From Sindora glabra (lineage: Eukaryota; Streptophyta; Magnoliopsida; Fabales; Fabaceae): 64,000 nucleotides of DNA. Shown piece after piece: positions 1-10,363 of the stretch (position 1 is its first letter; every line of letters starts with the position of its first letter). The DNA lies in the NCBI GenBank assembly GCA_020226215.1, contig CM035234.1:16644713-16708712 (forward strand), read 5' to 3'. Made by a program: the position numbers and the translations under genes. Under the pieces are notes generated by a model, which was given only the letters and a program-made list of their open reading frames with translations, ran no database searches and had not been told where the DNA came from.

Positions 1-693
1 ACTTTCTTTGATGCCAGTTCTGCGCGTTCGAAGGATGGAGAAAATCGAAGTCAAAACCTCACGTCAAAGTCAAGGCTTTTGGATGTAGAGGAATTTTCAA
101 GGCCAAAAGGGATTAAGGAAGAGGAAAGAGAATCTATTATTAATGTCCCTGAGAAAGGAAAATGGATCGAAGCTACGACTAAAAAAGAAGTAGAAGAGGA
201 AGATGATGATGGAATGAGTGAATATAGAAGCAGCCAGGTTAGTTCAGCTCAGAAGGTTTACAGTGCCCCGACATATAAGTCTTTTCATTCAGATCCCTCG
301 AGTTTGTCATTATCCCAACTTGAAAGCAATGGATCATCTTCTTCACAGTTAGATTCCCTTTCTACCAGCATCAATGGCGTGCAATTCCAAGCTCCTTTGG
401 CCATACCATCTGCTTCCCAATCACTACTTCGTCCACCTTCTTCAACACCATCACTCTTACGTAGTCCTTATATGATGGCCTCGGAGGAAAATTATCCAAT
501 GCAGTTCACACTCAACAGCTGCTTGAACCCTAGCAATTCTCAGGTCTGGCTTCATCCTCCCATTCAATCGCTTAACCCCATCAATTCGCCTTTCAGGCTA
601 TTTCCAGCATCACCCCTTGGTTCTAAGCTACCTGGTTCAGACAACACTAGTGGTTGTAACCAAGAAGATAATAAGAATATTTCTGGTTCTTGA
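1..693 (+). CDS. 3' terminal exon of an unrecognised Ser/Pro-rich protein gene (5' end outside window)
   Basis: The frame is open from base 1 to a TGA at 691-693, so this looks like the C-terminal part (about 230 residues) of a larger gene. It is not a stand-alone ORF, because no ATG lies near the beginning of the frame. The first part is charged (many Lys, Glu and Arg, then an acidic EEEDDDG stretch at 193-213). The rest is Ser/Pro/Leu/Asn-rich and low in hydrophobic core residues, with repeated PPSS, SLLR and NPINSP-like stretches, so it is probably disordered. I see no catalytic motif, transmembrane segment or zinc finger. Codon use and base composition are much more gene-like than the downstream DNA. 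I do not recognise the family; a regulatory or scaffold protein tail would fit but is unproven. Confidence 0.6.
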   Translation, partial: TFFDASSARSKDGENRSQNLTSKSRLLDVEEFSRPKGIKEEERESIINVPEKGKWIEATTKKEVEEEDDDGMSEYRSSQVSSAQKVYSAPTYKSFHSDPSSLSLSQLESNGSSSSQLDSLSTSINGVQFQAPLAIPSASQSLLRPPSSTPSLLRSPYMMASEENYPMQFTLNSCLNPSNSQVWLHPPIQSLNPINSPFRLFPASPLGSKLPGSDNTSGCNQEDNKNISGS

Positions 694-1070
694 GCTCTTC
701 ACATGTCTCCTTCCTGGGGCCATATTTTACTGTTGAAAGGATGAAAAAAGCAGCGGGAACTTCCTGCGGAAGTGTGGTGCTTTTCAGAAGGTTTGCAGAT
801 GGCCCAATTCTTCTTTCTTTTGTTTGTGTCCGGCCTGGAATGTGGTAGTTGTGTGGGCGCTTTCTTTGAGGCTTATCCCGGGCTGTCGGTCGCGGGGCAT
901 CCAGTTCTTCTTCTTTTGCAGTTGATCTCACATGAAGAGCAGCTCCTTCTTTATCAGGATCATCAGATGAGAATCTTCCTCTGACTTTGAAAAATCAGTC
1001 AAGCAGGAGGTAAATTCTATGGTGTTCAAAACATTGTAAAATTCAAGATAACATGACAATTTAAAAAATC
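694..1070 (+). other. Probable 3' UTR and downstream flank of the first gene
   Basis: This stretch follows the TGA at 691-693 and keeps a balanced base composition until about 1030, then turns sharply AT-rich. Short ORFs on both strands here have no family resemblance. A 3' UTR of 300-350 nt is normal for a plant gene, so this is the simplest reading. Confidence 0.4.
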
Positions 1071-1080
1071 ATTAATTAAA

Positions 1081-1217
1081 ATTATTTAATCATATCTATT
1101 ATGATTAAATAATTTAAATTTAGCAATTTCAAAATTTATTATATTTCTTAAATTTTGAAATTCTAAAAATATCATAACAAACATACATACATACATACAT
1201 ACATATATACATATATG
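1081..1217. repeat. AT-rich foldbacks followed by a CATA microsatellite
   Basis: Two perfect short inverted repeats stand side by side: 13-bp arms at 1081-1093 and 1101-1113, and 13-bp arms at 1125-1137 and 1150-1162. They are followed by a CATA/TA repeat at about 1183-1217. They lie just past the probable 3' end of the first gene. No gene is seen. Confidence 0.65.
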
Positions 1218-1380
1218 TTCCCTACCTGAAAGGGGAGTTTAGTCATTTGGCCCGGTGGGCGATATGTGCAAATGTGCAAGTGTTTATTCATATATGCATT
1301 GAGTGTTATGTGTTATGCCGTGGGTGTTTTATGCTATATATTTATGGGTATTATAATTTATGAAGTGGGCATTTTATGTT

Positions 1381-1430
1381 ACACGTGATGTGTAGTATAA
1401 AAACCCAAATGTTTGACTTCGGGAACACCT
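1381..1430 (+). promoter_or_regulatory. Promoter-like patch: ACGTG element and TATAAAAA box
   Basis: ACACGTGA at 1381-1388 is followed by TATAAAAA at about 1396-1403. A pyrimidine- and CG-richer stretch of the kind seen in plant 5' UTRs begins about 30 nt further on (1430-1465). A pyrimidine-rich run ending TTTTCAG near 1675 looks like a splice acceptor. No protein frame follows, so this may be a relic promoter or part of a solo LTR. Confidence 0.3.
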
Positions 1431-1686
1431 CTGTTCTTCGTCCTCGTACGTCCAAGGCGTCTTTTGATGAAGCATTTATTTATGTAATCAGATCAGATTT
1501 CATTATTAATATAAAGCTGAATGTTTAGAGCTTGTTCACGCTTCTGCTAATTTGTGAGTTTATTTCTCAACTTCTCCTAAATTTGTGCTTCTGCAAGCGC
1601 TTTGTGTGTATGTTTCGATGGTGGATCGCTGAATATTTTCTATTATTCGGGCACTTCATGTTCTGCTGTTTTCAGGGATTTAAATT

Positions 1687-1790
1687 GCAGTTGCGGTCGC
1701 GATCGCGGTCGCGTCGCGATGGGGACGAATGCGAAAAAATACGGTCATAACGGTCTAAAATTGTGAAAAATCGCGGATGCGGTCTCTCCC
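1687..1790. other. CG-rich palindromic island of unknown origin
   Basis: Inside AT-rich DNA, 1691-1720 is built almost only of GCGGTCGCGATCGCGGTCGC-type repeats around the palindrome CGCGATCGCG. CG-containing words (GGACGAATGCG, CGGTC, TCGCGGATGCGG) continue to about 1790. Such CG density is unexpected in methylated plant heterochromatin. It may be the end of a transposon with CG-rich terminal repeats. No coding frame is convincing. Confidence 0.4.
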
Positions 1791-1799
1791 AAAAATATA

Positions 1800-2900
1800 A
1801 TATTACGGGCAATATTATGGTCACTGACCGTTTTTTAAATCCTAGGCTATTTTGTTATTTAAACCAACACTTCTTAGTTGCCTCTTTCATGCCAAAATAT
1901 AAGCATTATGCATCTTCAAAAACTCAAAAAATTACACAAGGGGAACCGGGGAATGCTTTTGTAGCTGAGTGTTTAGTGACTTCTTTGCTGAAGCTATTCA
2001 GCTCTCTCTTCTAAATCTGTTTCAGTAGTTTTCCTGCTCTGATTTCATTCTATTCAGCCATTGGATGGCTGAGAGGCTGAAATCACGCATTCAAACTATA
2101 AATACAAACTAAAAATTGGATTTAATTTATTCCTTTGATTTCTTATTTATCATTTATAAAGAATTATTTTATTCTAATATATATTAAATTAGTACGTATA
2201 AAATAAAAAATGTATAATAATAAAATAGTTGAGTCATAAGTATTACATGTCAAAGATATAGGATTCAACTCCTTCCATTAATATTTTTAATAAAATATAT
2301 AATTTGAAATCTTTGCCTATTAACTTATTTAAAAGTTTATTTATATAAGTAGGTTTTTAAATAAGTCAATAGGTTAGATCAAGTTCAAATTTTAATTTTA
2401 TATAAATAAATAGATCAAATTTAAGTAAATAAATTAAAAAACAAGTCTAACTTTTTTAACGTAAAATATAATCCAGCAGAATTAATATATTGATATCTAC
2501 ATAGACATGCACTTTAGTATGATCGACACAAATTACTAGTATCAAATAAAATAAATAAATAAAGAGTAAGCATAAGCACATAATAATATGACTCGCTTAA
2601 GGCAACAACAATATCTTATTATGTGTAATATAAAAATAAAGAAGGGATTCTTTCAATCAAGGCCTACCCAAAAGAAAATTTTATACTTCTTAGTCATGAA
2701 TATCTAAATAGAACAAACCACCTTGTGGAATAAAACATAACTTATATTCATGCGCTTCATATTCGCTTGAAGTTCAATCGCAAAAATATAGCCCTCCCTA
2801 CCCCTTGCATCAATCCCACAAGCCTCTTAACTATACTTAACACACTAGGAAAAGTCCAAACATGGTGAAGAGTTTTTATTGCCGTTAGAAAAAGGAGAAT
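1800..2900. other. AT-rich intergenic DNA, no gene seen
   Basis: There is no convincing ORF, RNA gene or structured repeat. The last 200 bases may include the 3' flank of pseudogene A, since the sequence just downstream of its terminal exon resembles the same region of gene B near 12760-12800. Confidence 0.5.
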
Positions 2901-4388
2901 TTCCATTCCTATTAACATAGGAACTAATATCTAACTTATTTTCATCCTTATCTGCAAATCTACAAGATACTTTAATTTCTTAGCCGCTCGAAAGTTTAAA
3001 AGTTCTTGAGGGTTGAAGAAAACAATAGAAGGAGAATCATCCAGTAGCAGTGTCAATCTAACAACACTAACAACTCCATCTTCAACAACTAAAAAGCTAA
3101 TGTCCTTGTTCATATCTATTTTCACAACACCTGTACATACACAATTGACACACATATTTGGGTATATCTTTGCTAGAATTCTTGTGTAAGAATTCTTGGT
3201 TGCTTTTGATAATGTATAGGTAGATAGAAAGGTGGGCCATACTTTACTCTCTCTAGGGATCCCTATCTGAAGTCTTTCTTCAACTCATTCCATAGCTCAT
3301 CTATTCTCTCTTTTGTGAGATTTTCAGCATCACTCAACAACTTTTTTGCCCACTCATCTGGTATGTTTTGAAATATCACCATAAATAAATTCATTTTGCT
3401 ATAAGCATAAAACATATCATTTTAGAATAATGTTAGTTTCATTCTTCTAAACTCACTTCTTACTCATTATATAGGGTTTAGGATTCTAAGAATTTTACGG
3501 TCAAACATTTCCCTTCATTTTATTTTGTTTTTGGAATTGGGGAAGAAAGAGACACAAATATTAGAATAAGTCTCGTAATTTAGATATGAGATATATACAA
3601 TTTAAAATCCTATTCTACACTTGTCCAAGCAACACCAAACTAACTCAAGTTGTGAAAGAGAGTGTGGCTCTCACAGTATTGCGGGGGACACCCGACACAT
3701 TCCATTCACTAGGTGTTCAAATTGTGAGTGTACAAGACATGTAGGGGCCATTTTGTAAAAGGAAATGCTTGATGTATTTTCTTTTAAGAGTAAATCATGT
3801 TATGAATTCCATAATTTATGTAGAAGGAGTAAGTTCAAAAAAATAAAGTAGCACTTCTCTATATAAAGTTTTGGGCACAAGAAATTGTTTTGTAAATTGA
3901 TGTTGTGGAATATAAAAGTCAATTACAAACTAATTGCGCAACTTATCTAATGTATGAAATATTAACCAATAACATCTAAACTAAATATAATTATGTTGTA
4001 ATTAGATTTTTTTGCAATACATAACATATATATATAAGAATTCATGCACTACGTGAATTAATATATTTAGTTTCTCATTAAATAAAAATAGAAAATTTGC
4101 TTACTTTTGGGGAGAGAGAATTTTTCCATTAGCATGTTAACATATTGAAATTGAAATTGAAATTTATTAAGTAAATTATATACCTTTAACAACCTAACCC
4201 CAAAGAAAACATTAACAATCCTAAGGGAAGTGGATAGCCGAAGAGGGGAAAGAAATGCTTCAGCTGTCTTCTTGCCACCATAGTAATTTGTTCTCAAGCT
4301 AGCAATCTTCGGTTATCTTATTGCTACTTTTTGTCAATAAAGTCTAATTGATTGGTGATCCAAGTACCTACATATATATATTTCTTAT

Positions 4389-6461
4389 AAGTCGTGAAAT
4401 CTTACATCTCGAGAAAATGTACATTTTTGGGAATATAATTGTTAGGTATGTAATTGTTGGAAATGTAAAATTTTTATATTTGGTTCAATATATATATTCT
4501 TGAAAATATTTTTTTATATTCTCAGACATATTATATTCTCATATTTAGTTCAAACTTTATATTTTTAAGAATCTTATTACTTTTTCAAAAAATACTTTTA
4601 TCAATTTTTTGTTACAAATTGTAATAAATTATAGATTTGATTAAAAATATATGAATAAATACTTTTAAAAACCTAAAAAATTAATAATTTAATTTTTATT
4701 AGATTAAAATATAATAAATAATTTAATATATAAAATATTAAAATTTTTAAAAATTTGAATTTGAATTTAAATTTTATATAATTAACTATATAAAATAAAT
4801 AAGTAATTTCTCTATTGTTGACAAGAAACTTTTGTTTCCTTCAAAAAGAAAATAAGAGAGAAAGAAGAGAAATAATAACTTTTAAATTTAAATTAAAAAT
4901 AAAATAAAAAATTTAAATTTTTAAATAATTAAAATATAATAACCACATATTTTATCTTTAAACATTCTTTTTTATTCTTTTTCTTCATTCAAATAAGAGA
5001 ATAAATTAAGTGTTTATTTATTTTATTGATAAATATTTTTTATAAAAAATATTATTTATATATATTTATATAGGGATGATATATTATTTATATTGATAAT
5101 TAAAAAATAATATCTAAAAATTTAAAAATAGAAAAAGGTAAATTTTAATTTTTAATTCTTAAATAAGTTAGCAAATCAACATTTTGAATCAATCCTAATC
5201 TAATCTATTAATTATTCAAATTACATATAATCTGAATTTGTATAATCTCAACTAAAATCTATATAAAATATTTCATATTTATATCAAATTATTAATAGTT
5301 TTCAATGTTATATTTCAAATTAAATTATACATATTTTAAATAAGTTATCATTTTAATATAAAATTTTAATTGAATTAATTATATATTATATTTTTATAAA
5401 ATTATTTAAAAATTAAAATTAAAATTTATTTATTTAAATTTTATTGATATTTTTATATTAAAATTTAATATTTCAAATTAAATATATATAAATCAAAATT
5501 TAATTAATGTTCTATAACTCACTTCTAATATCTAGAATGCTAAAAAAGATTGTTATTTGTAAAATTAAATGAATAATTTTAAAATAAAAAAAATTAATTT
5601 CAACACTTCATAACTTTTTCTTGTATTATATATAAATTATTTTTATGTTAACAATAATAAATTAATAAATACACATATGAGACACAAGTTAAGATGTTAG
5701 TTAGGTTAATTAGAATATTAGGTTCAGACCACGGCCTAACATAATTTTAGATGGGTTATATCATGTTTTTCAATGGAGTCAGGAACTCTAATTTTAGGTT
5801 GGAAGCTGATATAATTAAATTAAATTTTAATTTATTTATTGTAAAAAATTATTTAAATAATTATAATTTTTTAATAATTTTTATTTAAGATATCATAATT
5901 TTTTATAAATTAAATATAAAAATTAGGAAACTTTAAATAAAATTATAGAAATTTACTTTTAAAAGTTGTAACACAAATTATTCATACTTTTAAAAGTTGA
6001 AATTTAGAAAAATTTTTACTTATTTAATATATTTATCTTTGTTATCATGAAAAAATTAAAAATGAAAAATAAAAGTTAAAAATAAAAAATTTTCAAACTA
6101 AATTAGAATTAGAATATGGAAATTACCATTTTTTTACTTATCTAGTGTTATTATACTTATTATTATAAAAAAAATTATAAATAAGAAATATAATTTAAAA
6201 TTAAAAAATGAAAATAAAAAAATTTAGAATAAATAAAGGCATAGAATAATGAGGGTAAAATTATTTTTTTAACTTTTGTATCAACATTCCTATGAGATGA
6301 GAATCTAAAATACTCACATCCCTTTATAGAAATATTTAGAAGGAAAGTTGGGTTCTAAAATATTCTTGAGAATGTTATATTTCTAAGTAAATTTTTTAAA
6401 ATTTTAAACTAAATATGAGAATGTAATTTCAAAAATGTGCAAAATATTTTGCGAACTAGAC
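4389..6461. mobile_element. AT-rich DNA element, copy 1 (related to 59938-61095)
   Basis: Both ends match the element at 59938-61095. The left end shares the fatty AATGTACATT / TATATTT(A/G)GTTCA sequence. The right end (6290-6461) shares the TATGAGA...GAAGGAAAGTT...ATATTTCTAA...ATGAGAATGTAAT series. The ends are roughly inverted relative to each other. The element fills the intron between exons 3 and 4 of SDR pseudogene A, a gap that is only 279 nt in gene B, which supports an insertion. No transposase frame is visible. The larger size here (2.07 kb against 1.16 kb) suggests further nested insertions, for example around 4790-5000 and 5680-5820. Confidence 0.6.
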
Positions 6462-6698
6462 ATCCCCACAGACTTCATAGAGATCAATTTATACTCTTGA
6501 GAAAAATAAAAACATGAAATTATAAACTGATCACATCATCCAAATATACTCCAAGAATTGCTGCATTGTTCACCTGCACAAATTATCTAAGTGAGAAAAA
6601 TACAATCACTTACTTTAAGGTATAAATATAAATTATACTCACTTTCCTTCTAGTTTTAAAATTTGCTCTGCCTCCCATTTTATTATGGAACATGCTGC

Positions 6699-6764
6699 TT
6701 ATAAAGTCATGTTGAATTTTTCCATTAATTTTCCATTAACGGAAAAATTAACATGACTTTATAA
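6699..6764. repeat. Long hairpin with arms of about 24 bp
   Basis: The left arm at 6699-6722 and the right arm at 6741-6764 are near-perfect inverted copies around an 18-nt spacer. The hairpin lies in the intron remnant upstream of exon 3 of SDR pseudogene A. It could be a tiny MITE relic. There is no evidence that it is an RNA gene. Confidence 0.6.
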
Positions 6765-7162
6765 TATTATTTGACCAATTAATAGCAAGAACACCTTTTA
6801 TTTGATTTAAACTCTCCTTTTAAATTTTTTTTATTAAAAGAATGTGTTTAAGGGAATAATAATTTTATCATCATCTGGTTTTATTAGGTAAAACAAATAA
6901 AAAAAATATAGTTTATAAAAAAATATTTTACCTTAAAAAAAATTAAGTTCATATCATAGAAATAAACCTCCAAAAATCATTCATACATAAAAAATAAATA
7001 AAAAAAAGGATTATTGCTAAAAAATTCCAAAAATTATTTTCACACCTAACAAACATACAATAAGAATCACACGTTTAACAAACAAATCAAAAAATTGTGA
7101 GTAAATATTAAAATTTTGTATGCCAAAGCAATAAATTTTAACTTAAATATGATAAATAAAAC

Positions 7163-7680
7163 AAAACAAATGGATGTATGATGATGATGATGATAATGAT
7201 TTTGAATCAAAATTTAAAGTGACTTTTAATTCAAGTTGTGGGAGTGAAGACAGAATGAAATTAGACAAGGGGTCTAAGGAAATCAAAATTATTTTTTTTA
7301 AATTGTTTGGCTCACTCAAGGAATAAAATTATATTATTTGTTATTCCTTTTCTTATTATTTTGTTTATGATAGGGATGGGATCTTAGACAATGGTGTTGG
7401 CAATGTGACTTTAATAATAGTGATAACAGCAACGGCAATGATAATAATAATATTGACAATAGTGATGATACAACACAACATTGGTGATAACAATAATGAT
7501 GACAGTGGTGGTGTTGATGGCACAATAGTAGCAATCTTGGTAACATTAATGGTACTGGTAATAGTTCTTATAGTAATGGTGGATATAATGGCAGAAATCA
7601 TGGTAACAGTAACGAAAATGATGGTAGCAATGGTAATAAGTATGAATGATTATGATGGTGGTGATGATGATGAAAGATAA
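7163..7680. repeat. Degenerate GAT/GGTAAT trinucleotide-rich tract
   Basis: The tract begins with a GATGAT run at about 7177-7200 and continues from 7390 to 7680 as imperfect trinucleotide repeats (ATA, GAT, GGT, AAT). Open frames on both strands here translate to runs of Ile/Met/Val/Thr or Ser/Leu/His with no domain, so they are low-complexity artefacts. The tract sits where SDR exon 2 should be in pseudogene A. Confidence 0.65.
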
Positions 7681-7778
7681 ATATTTTTTATTTTTAAAAG
7701 TTTAAAGATTGAAGCCAAAGGTCAAAAGGGCCAAACTCTAAGAAGACCCAGTGATCATACCTCTTTGGCCTCAGCCAT

Positions 7779-8114
7779 GAATATGCTTGAAACTGGATGA
7801 AGCTGGATGAACTTTGTGTCTTTGTGCGAAGGATAGTTGCTAAAATGTTCTTATCTTAATGCTGTAGAACAATGGAATTCCCTTCTTTGGAATAAGATAG
7901 AATGTTTTGTTTTGGGAGCTAATTCGGTGAGGATGCAGATAGGGGCTGTCATGCCACTGTCACCCAATTGGATGGATACAGCTTCAACATTCATTCGCGA
8001 TTAGTGCTATTTTCACTCAAACGATTTTATCCTCGACTCATTTCCTCTTTACTTCATATATCAAGATTTCCAATTTTTATTTTTGACTAACGATAAGAAT
8101 AATAATTAATTTAA
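7779..8114. other. Degenerate 5' flank of SDR pseudogene A
   Basis: The first bases upstream of the decayed start codon (ATGCTTGAAACTGGATGAA on the plus strand) match the sequence upstream of the start of gene B. Past about 7830 the match fades. No other gene is seen. Confidence 0.5.
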
Positions 8115-8134
8115 TACATACATACATACATACA

Positions 8135-8194
<60 letters not shown>
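8115..8194. repeat. Compound microsatellite (CATA)n(TA)n
   Basis: A clean CATA run to about 8160 passes into pure TA to 8194. The tetranucleotide and dinucleotide parts abut with no spacer. Confidence 0.95.
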
Positions 8195-8200
<6 letters not shown>

Positions 8201-8324
8201 TATGAATTTTAACATCAAATATAACAAAAATAAAATTTTTAAAATGATATCAAATAATAGCATTACTAAAGTACCGACAAGATTTATAATTTTACAAAAA
8301 TAAAGGTTTGGTGCATTTCCGTAA

Positions 8325-8541
8325 GGGTTTGGGGAGAAATAAAATAGGAGAAAAAAAAACTTACTTATTTGTTTTCTCTTATTTGGTCAAAGAGAAAAGA
8401 AAAAAAAATTAAAAATAAAATATATAATTATAATTTTTTTCAAATTTTTAAATTTTGAATTTTTTCTCTTTTATTTTCTCTCCCATTCAAATTTAAAAAA
8501 AAAATCTTTCCTCTTTATTTTCTTCCCTACCAAACAAAGGG
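8325..8541. mobile_element. Tourist-like MITE with TAA target duplication
   Basis: This is a 217-bp AT-rich segment whose ends form imperfect inverted repeats. The left end begins GGGTTTGGGGAGAAATAAAA. The right end reads, in reverse, CCCTTTGTTTGGTAGGGAAG. TAA flanks both sides (8322-8324 and 8542-8544), the target duplication of PIF/Harbinger MITEs. It contains no ORF. It lies in the upstream region of SDR pseudogene A and helps explain why conserved upstream sequence is displaced there. Confidence 0.6.
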
Positions 8542-9068
8542 TAAGTGAACTGTGCACCTGCTATTAATTGATAAATCAACATACAAAAATGTAAACTTCA
8601 TAGTTTATTAAAAAAGAAAAAAAAGTGGGCAGCAAATAAATTTAAAAGAGTGAAAATACAAAAATGATGTAAACTTCTTAATTTATTAAACAAAAGAAAG
8701 GCAGAAAATAAATTTAAAAGAATGAAAATAATATTATTTTTGTCAGAATCTCGTAAAGGAGTATAAGATACAAGCATTTTCTTTCATTTGCCACCCAAAT
8801 GTGGGAAAAAATTTAATTTTAATGTAATATTTTAATTTTTAATATTATTTTTATTATATTCTAATAAATTAATAATTTTAATATTATGATTTTTTAAAAT
8901 TAAAAATAATTTTTTAATTTATAAAAAAATAAAAGGTAGTACCAAAACTATCAGTACTAACACCATTAAGTGCGGCAAAGTAAGCACTTATCCATTTCTT
9001 GTGGGAAATTCTTACCTAAACACATACGGATTTGTCTTGTCTCATCTAGGCACGAGTCAGGTCATGAC

Positions 9069-9740
9069 TAGGGGTGCAAATGAGTTAAGCTATTCATAAG
9101 CTGTTCGAGATCGATTCGTAAAAAGTTCAATTCGAGCTTGAATATTATTGAATCAAGTCAAAATGAGATCGACTCATTTAACTCATTTATTAAATAAGTT
9201 GAGTTTGAGCTTTTTATTGCTTGTTTCAAATTGTTCGCAAGCCTAAACGAGCTTAATATAAATATATTATTATTTTTTATATGATTTATAATGTAAATAT
9301 AAAAAATTTATTAAACTCTTTTAGGTCCATTTAAGTTTATATATTATATATAATGTAAATATATAAAACTCACTAAACTTTTTTAAGTTCATTTAGGCTT
9401 GTATATTATATATAATATAAATATAAAAAATTCACTAAACTCTTTTAGGTTCGTATAAGTTCGTTTAAGATCGTTTAAGCTTAAATATAACTTAAGCTTG
9501 AGTTTGAGCTCAAATACTTAGGTTCAATCAGAAATTTAGAATAAAAAATTTAAAACTCGTTTAAATTCAAATAAATTCGATAAAGCTCGTATTCGAATTG
9601 AGTTCAAACTCAAGCTCGACTTTTTCAAGCTTCATGAGTTCGAGATCGAGATCAAGCTCAAGCTCGAGCTCGTTTAATATTATTGAGTTAGAACTTGAGC
9701 ATGCAGATGTTCAATTCGACTTAACTCATTTGTACCCCTA
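9069..9740. mobile_element. Non-autonomous hAT-like element with TIRs and 8-bp target duplication
   Basis: The ends are inverted copies: TAGGGGTGCAAATGAGTTAA from 9069, and the same with one change read backwards from 9740. The TAGGGGTG start is typical of plant hAT elements. The flanking 8-mers GTCATGAC (9061-9068) and ATCGTGAC (9741-9748) agree at 6 of 8 positions, the target size of hAT. The interior is full of GAGCT/AAGCTCGAGCT words and has no transposase frame, so it must have been moved by an element elsewhere. Confidence 0.8.
9291..9476. repeat. Three tandem copies of a 62-bp unit inside the hAT-like element
   Basis: Units start at about 9291, 9353 and 9415. Each reads ATGTAAATATAAAAA, then CACTAAACTCTTTTAGGTTC, then a T-rich tail. 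The third unit diverges at its end. Confidence 0.7.
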
Positions 9741-9749
9741 ATCGTGACA

Positions 9750-10322
9750 GATGCTTGGTTTTCAAAAGAAAGTGCAGCGAATTTTTTTTCAAAAATAGTC
9801 GCAATATTCCTTAATCACTTAGTATCCTAATAAGTCATAATTTTTAAAAATAAATTTTGAATTTTTAGTAATTGACTTAACAAATTATAATTTTTTAATT
9901 ATATCAATTTTTATTAAATAATAGATGTGAAGAGTTATAATTTAAAAAAATATTTTATTTATATATTGTTATATTTAATTATTGTCACTTTACATACCCA
10001 ACAATAAATAAATCATTTCAAATTTCAAATTATAAAATAAAAGTACATTAAAGACCAAAAAATATATTTTAACATGTCGCAATTAATGATTATCATTTTA
10101 CATTAAAATTGTAATAAATCATTATCATATGTCATAATAAAATATTATATTATTAAATTACAATTTGAAATATAAAAAAGATCAAATGAATATATTATAT
10201 TATAATAAAAAAATACACAATCAAATGGAATTACAAATCAGAATCTTTTCCTTGATGCCAAATCTCAATTATTACTTAAATTTCCTTAATGACAAATTTC
10301 TGAATAGAAGAATTAAACTATA

Positions 10323-10363
<41 letters not shown>

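Larger units (their letters stand above)
2931..7778 (-). pseudogene. SDR pseudogene A (salutaridine reductase-like, exon 2 missing)
   Basis: This is a decayed paralogue of the SDR gene at 12800-15819. Exon 1 is at 7778-7761 (MAEAKE, 18 nt instead of 20, so frame-shifted). Exon 3 is at 6573-6532 (VNNAAILGVYLDDV), with donor GT changed to AT. Exon 4 is at 4367-4184, 184 nt against 180, with in-frame stops. Exon 5 is at 3367-2931, with its acceptor AG changed to AA, a TAG at 3265-3263, a frameshift just after it, and the normal stop TGA changed to CGA so that the frame runs on. The YxxxK patch (STYTLSKAT) is still readable. No trace of the 247-nt Rossmann exon 2 is seen; trinucleotide low-complexity DNA lies in its place. 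Intron sequence also matches gene B (for example 3600-3760 against 13450-13620), so the duplication was genomic and not by retroposition. Confidence 0.88.

Noticed and set aside
6699..6764. Hairpin as a microRNA precursor
   Set aside because: The stem is AT-rich and lies in a pseudogene intron; a fold alone is not evidence for a microRNA.
7334..7680. Overlapping ORFs on both strands in the trinucleotide tract
   Set aside because: They are low-complexity translations of simple repeats.
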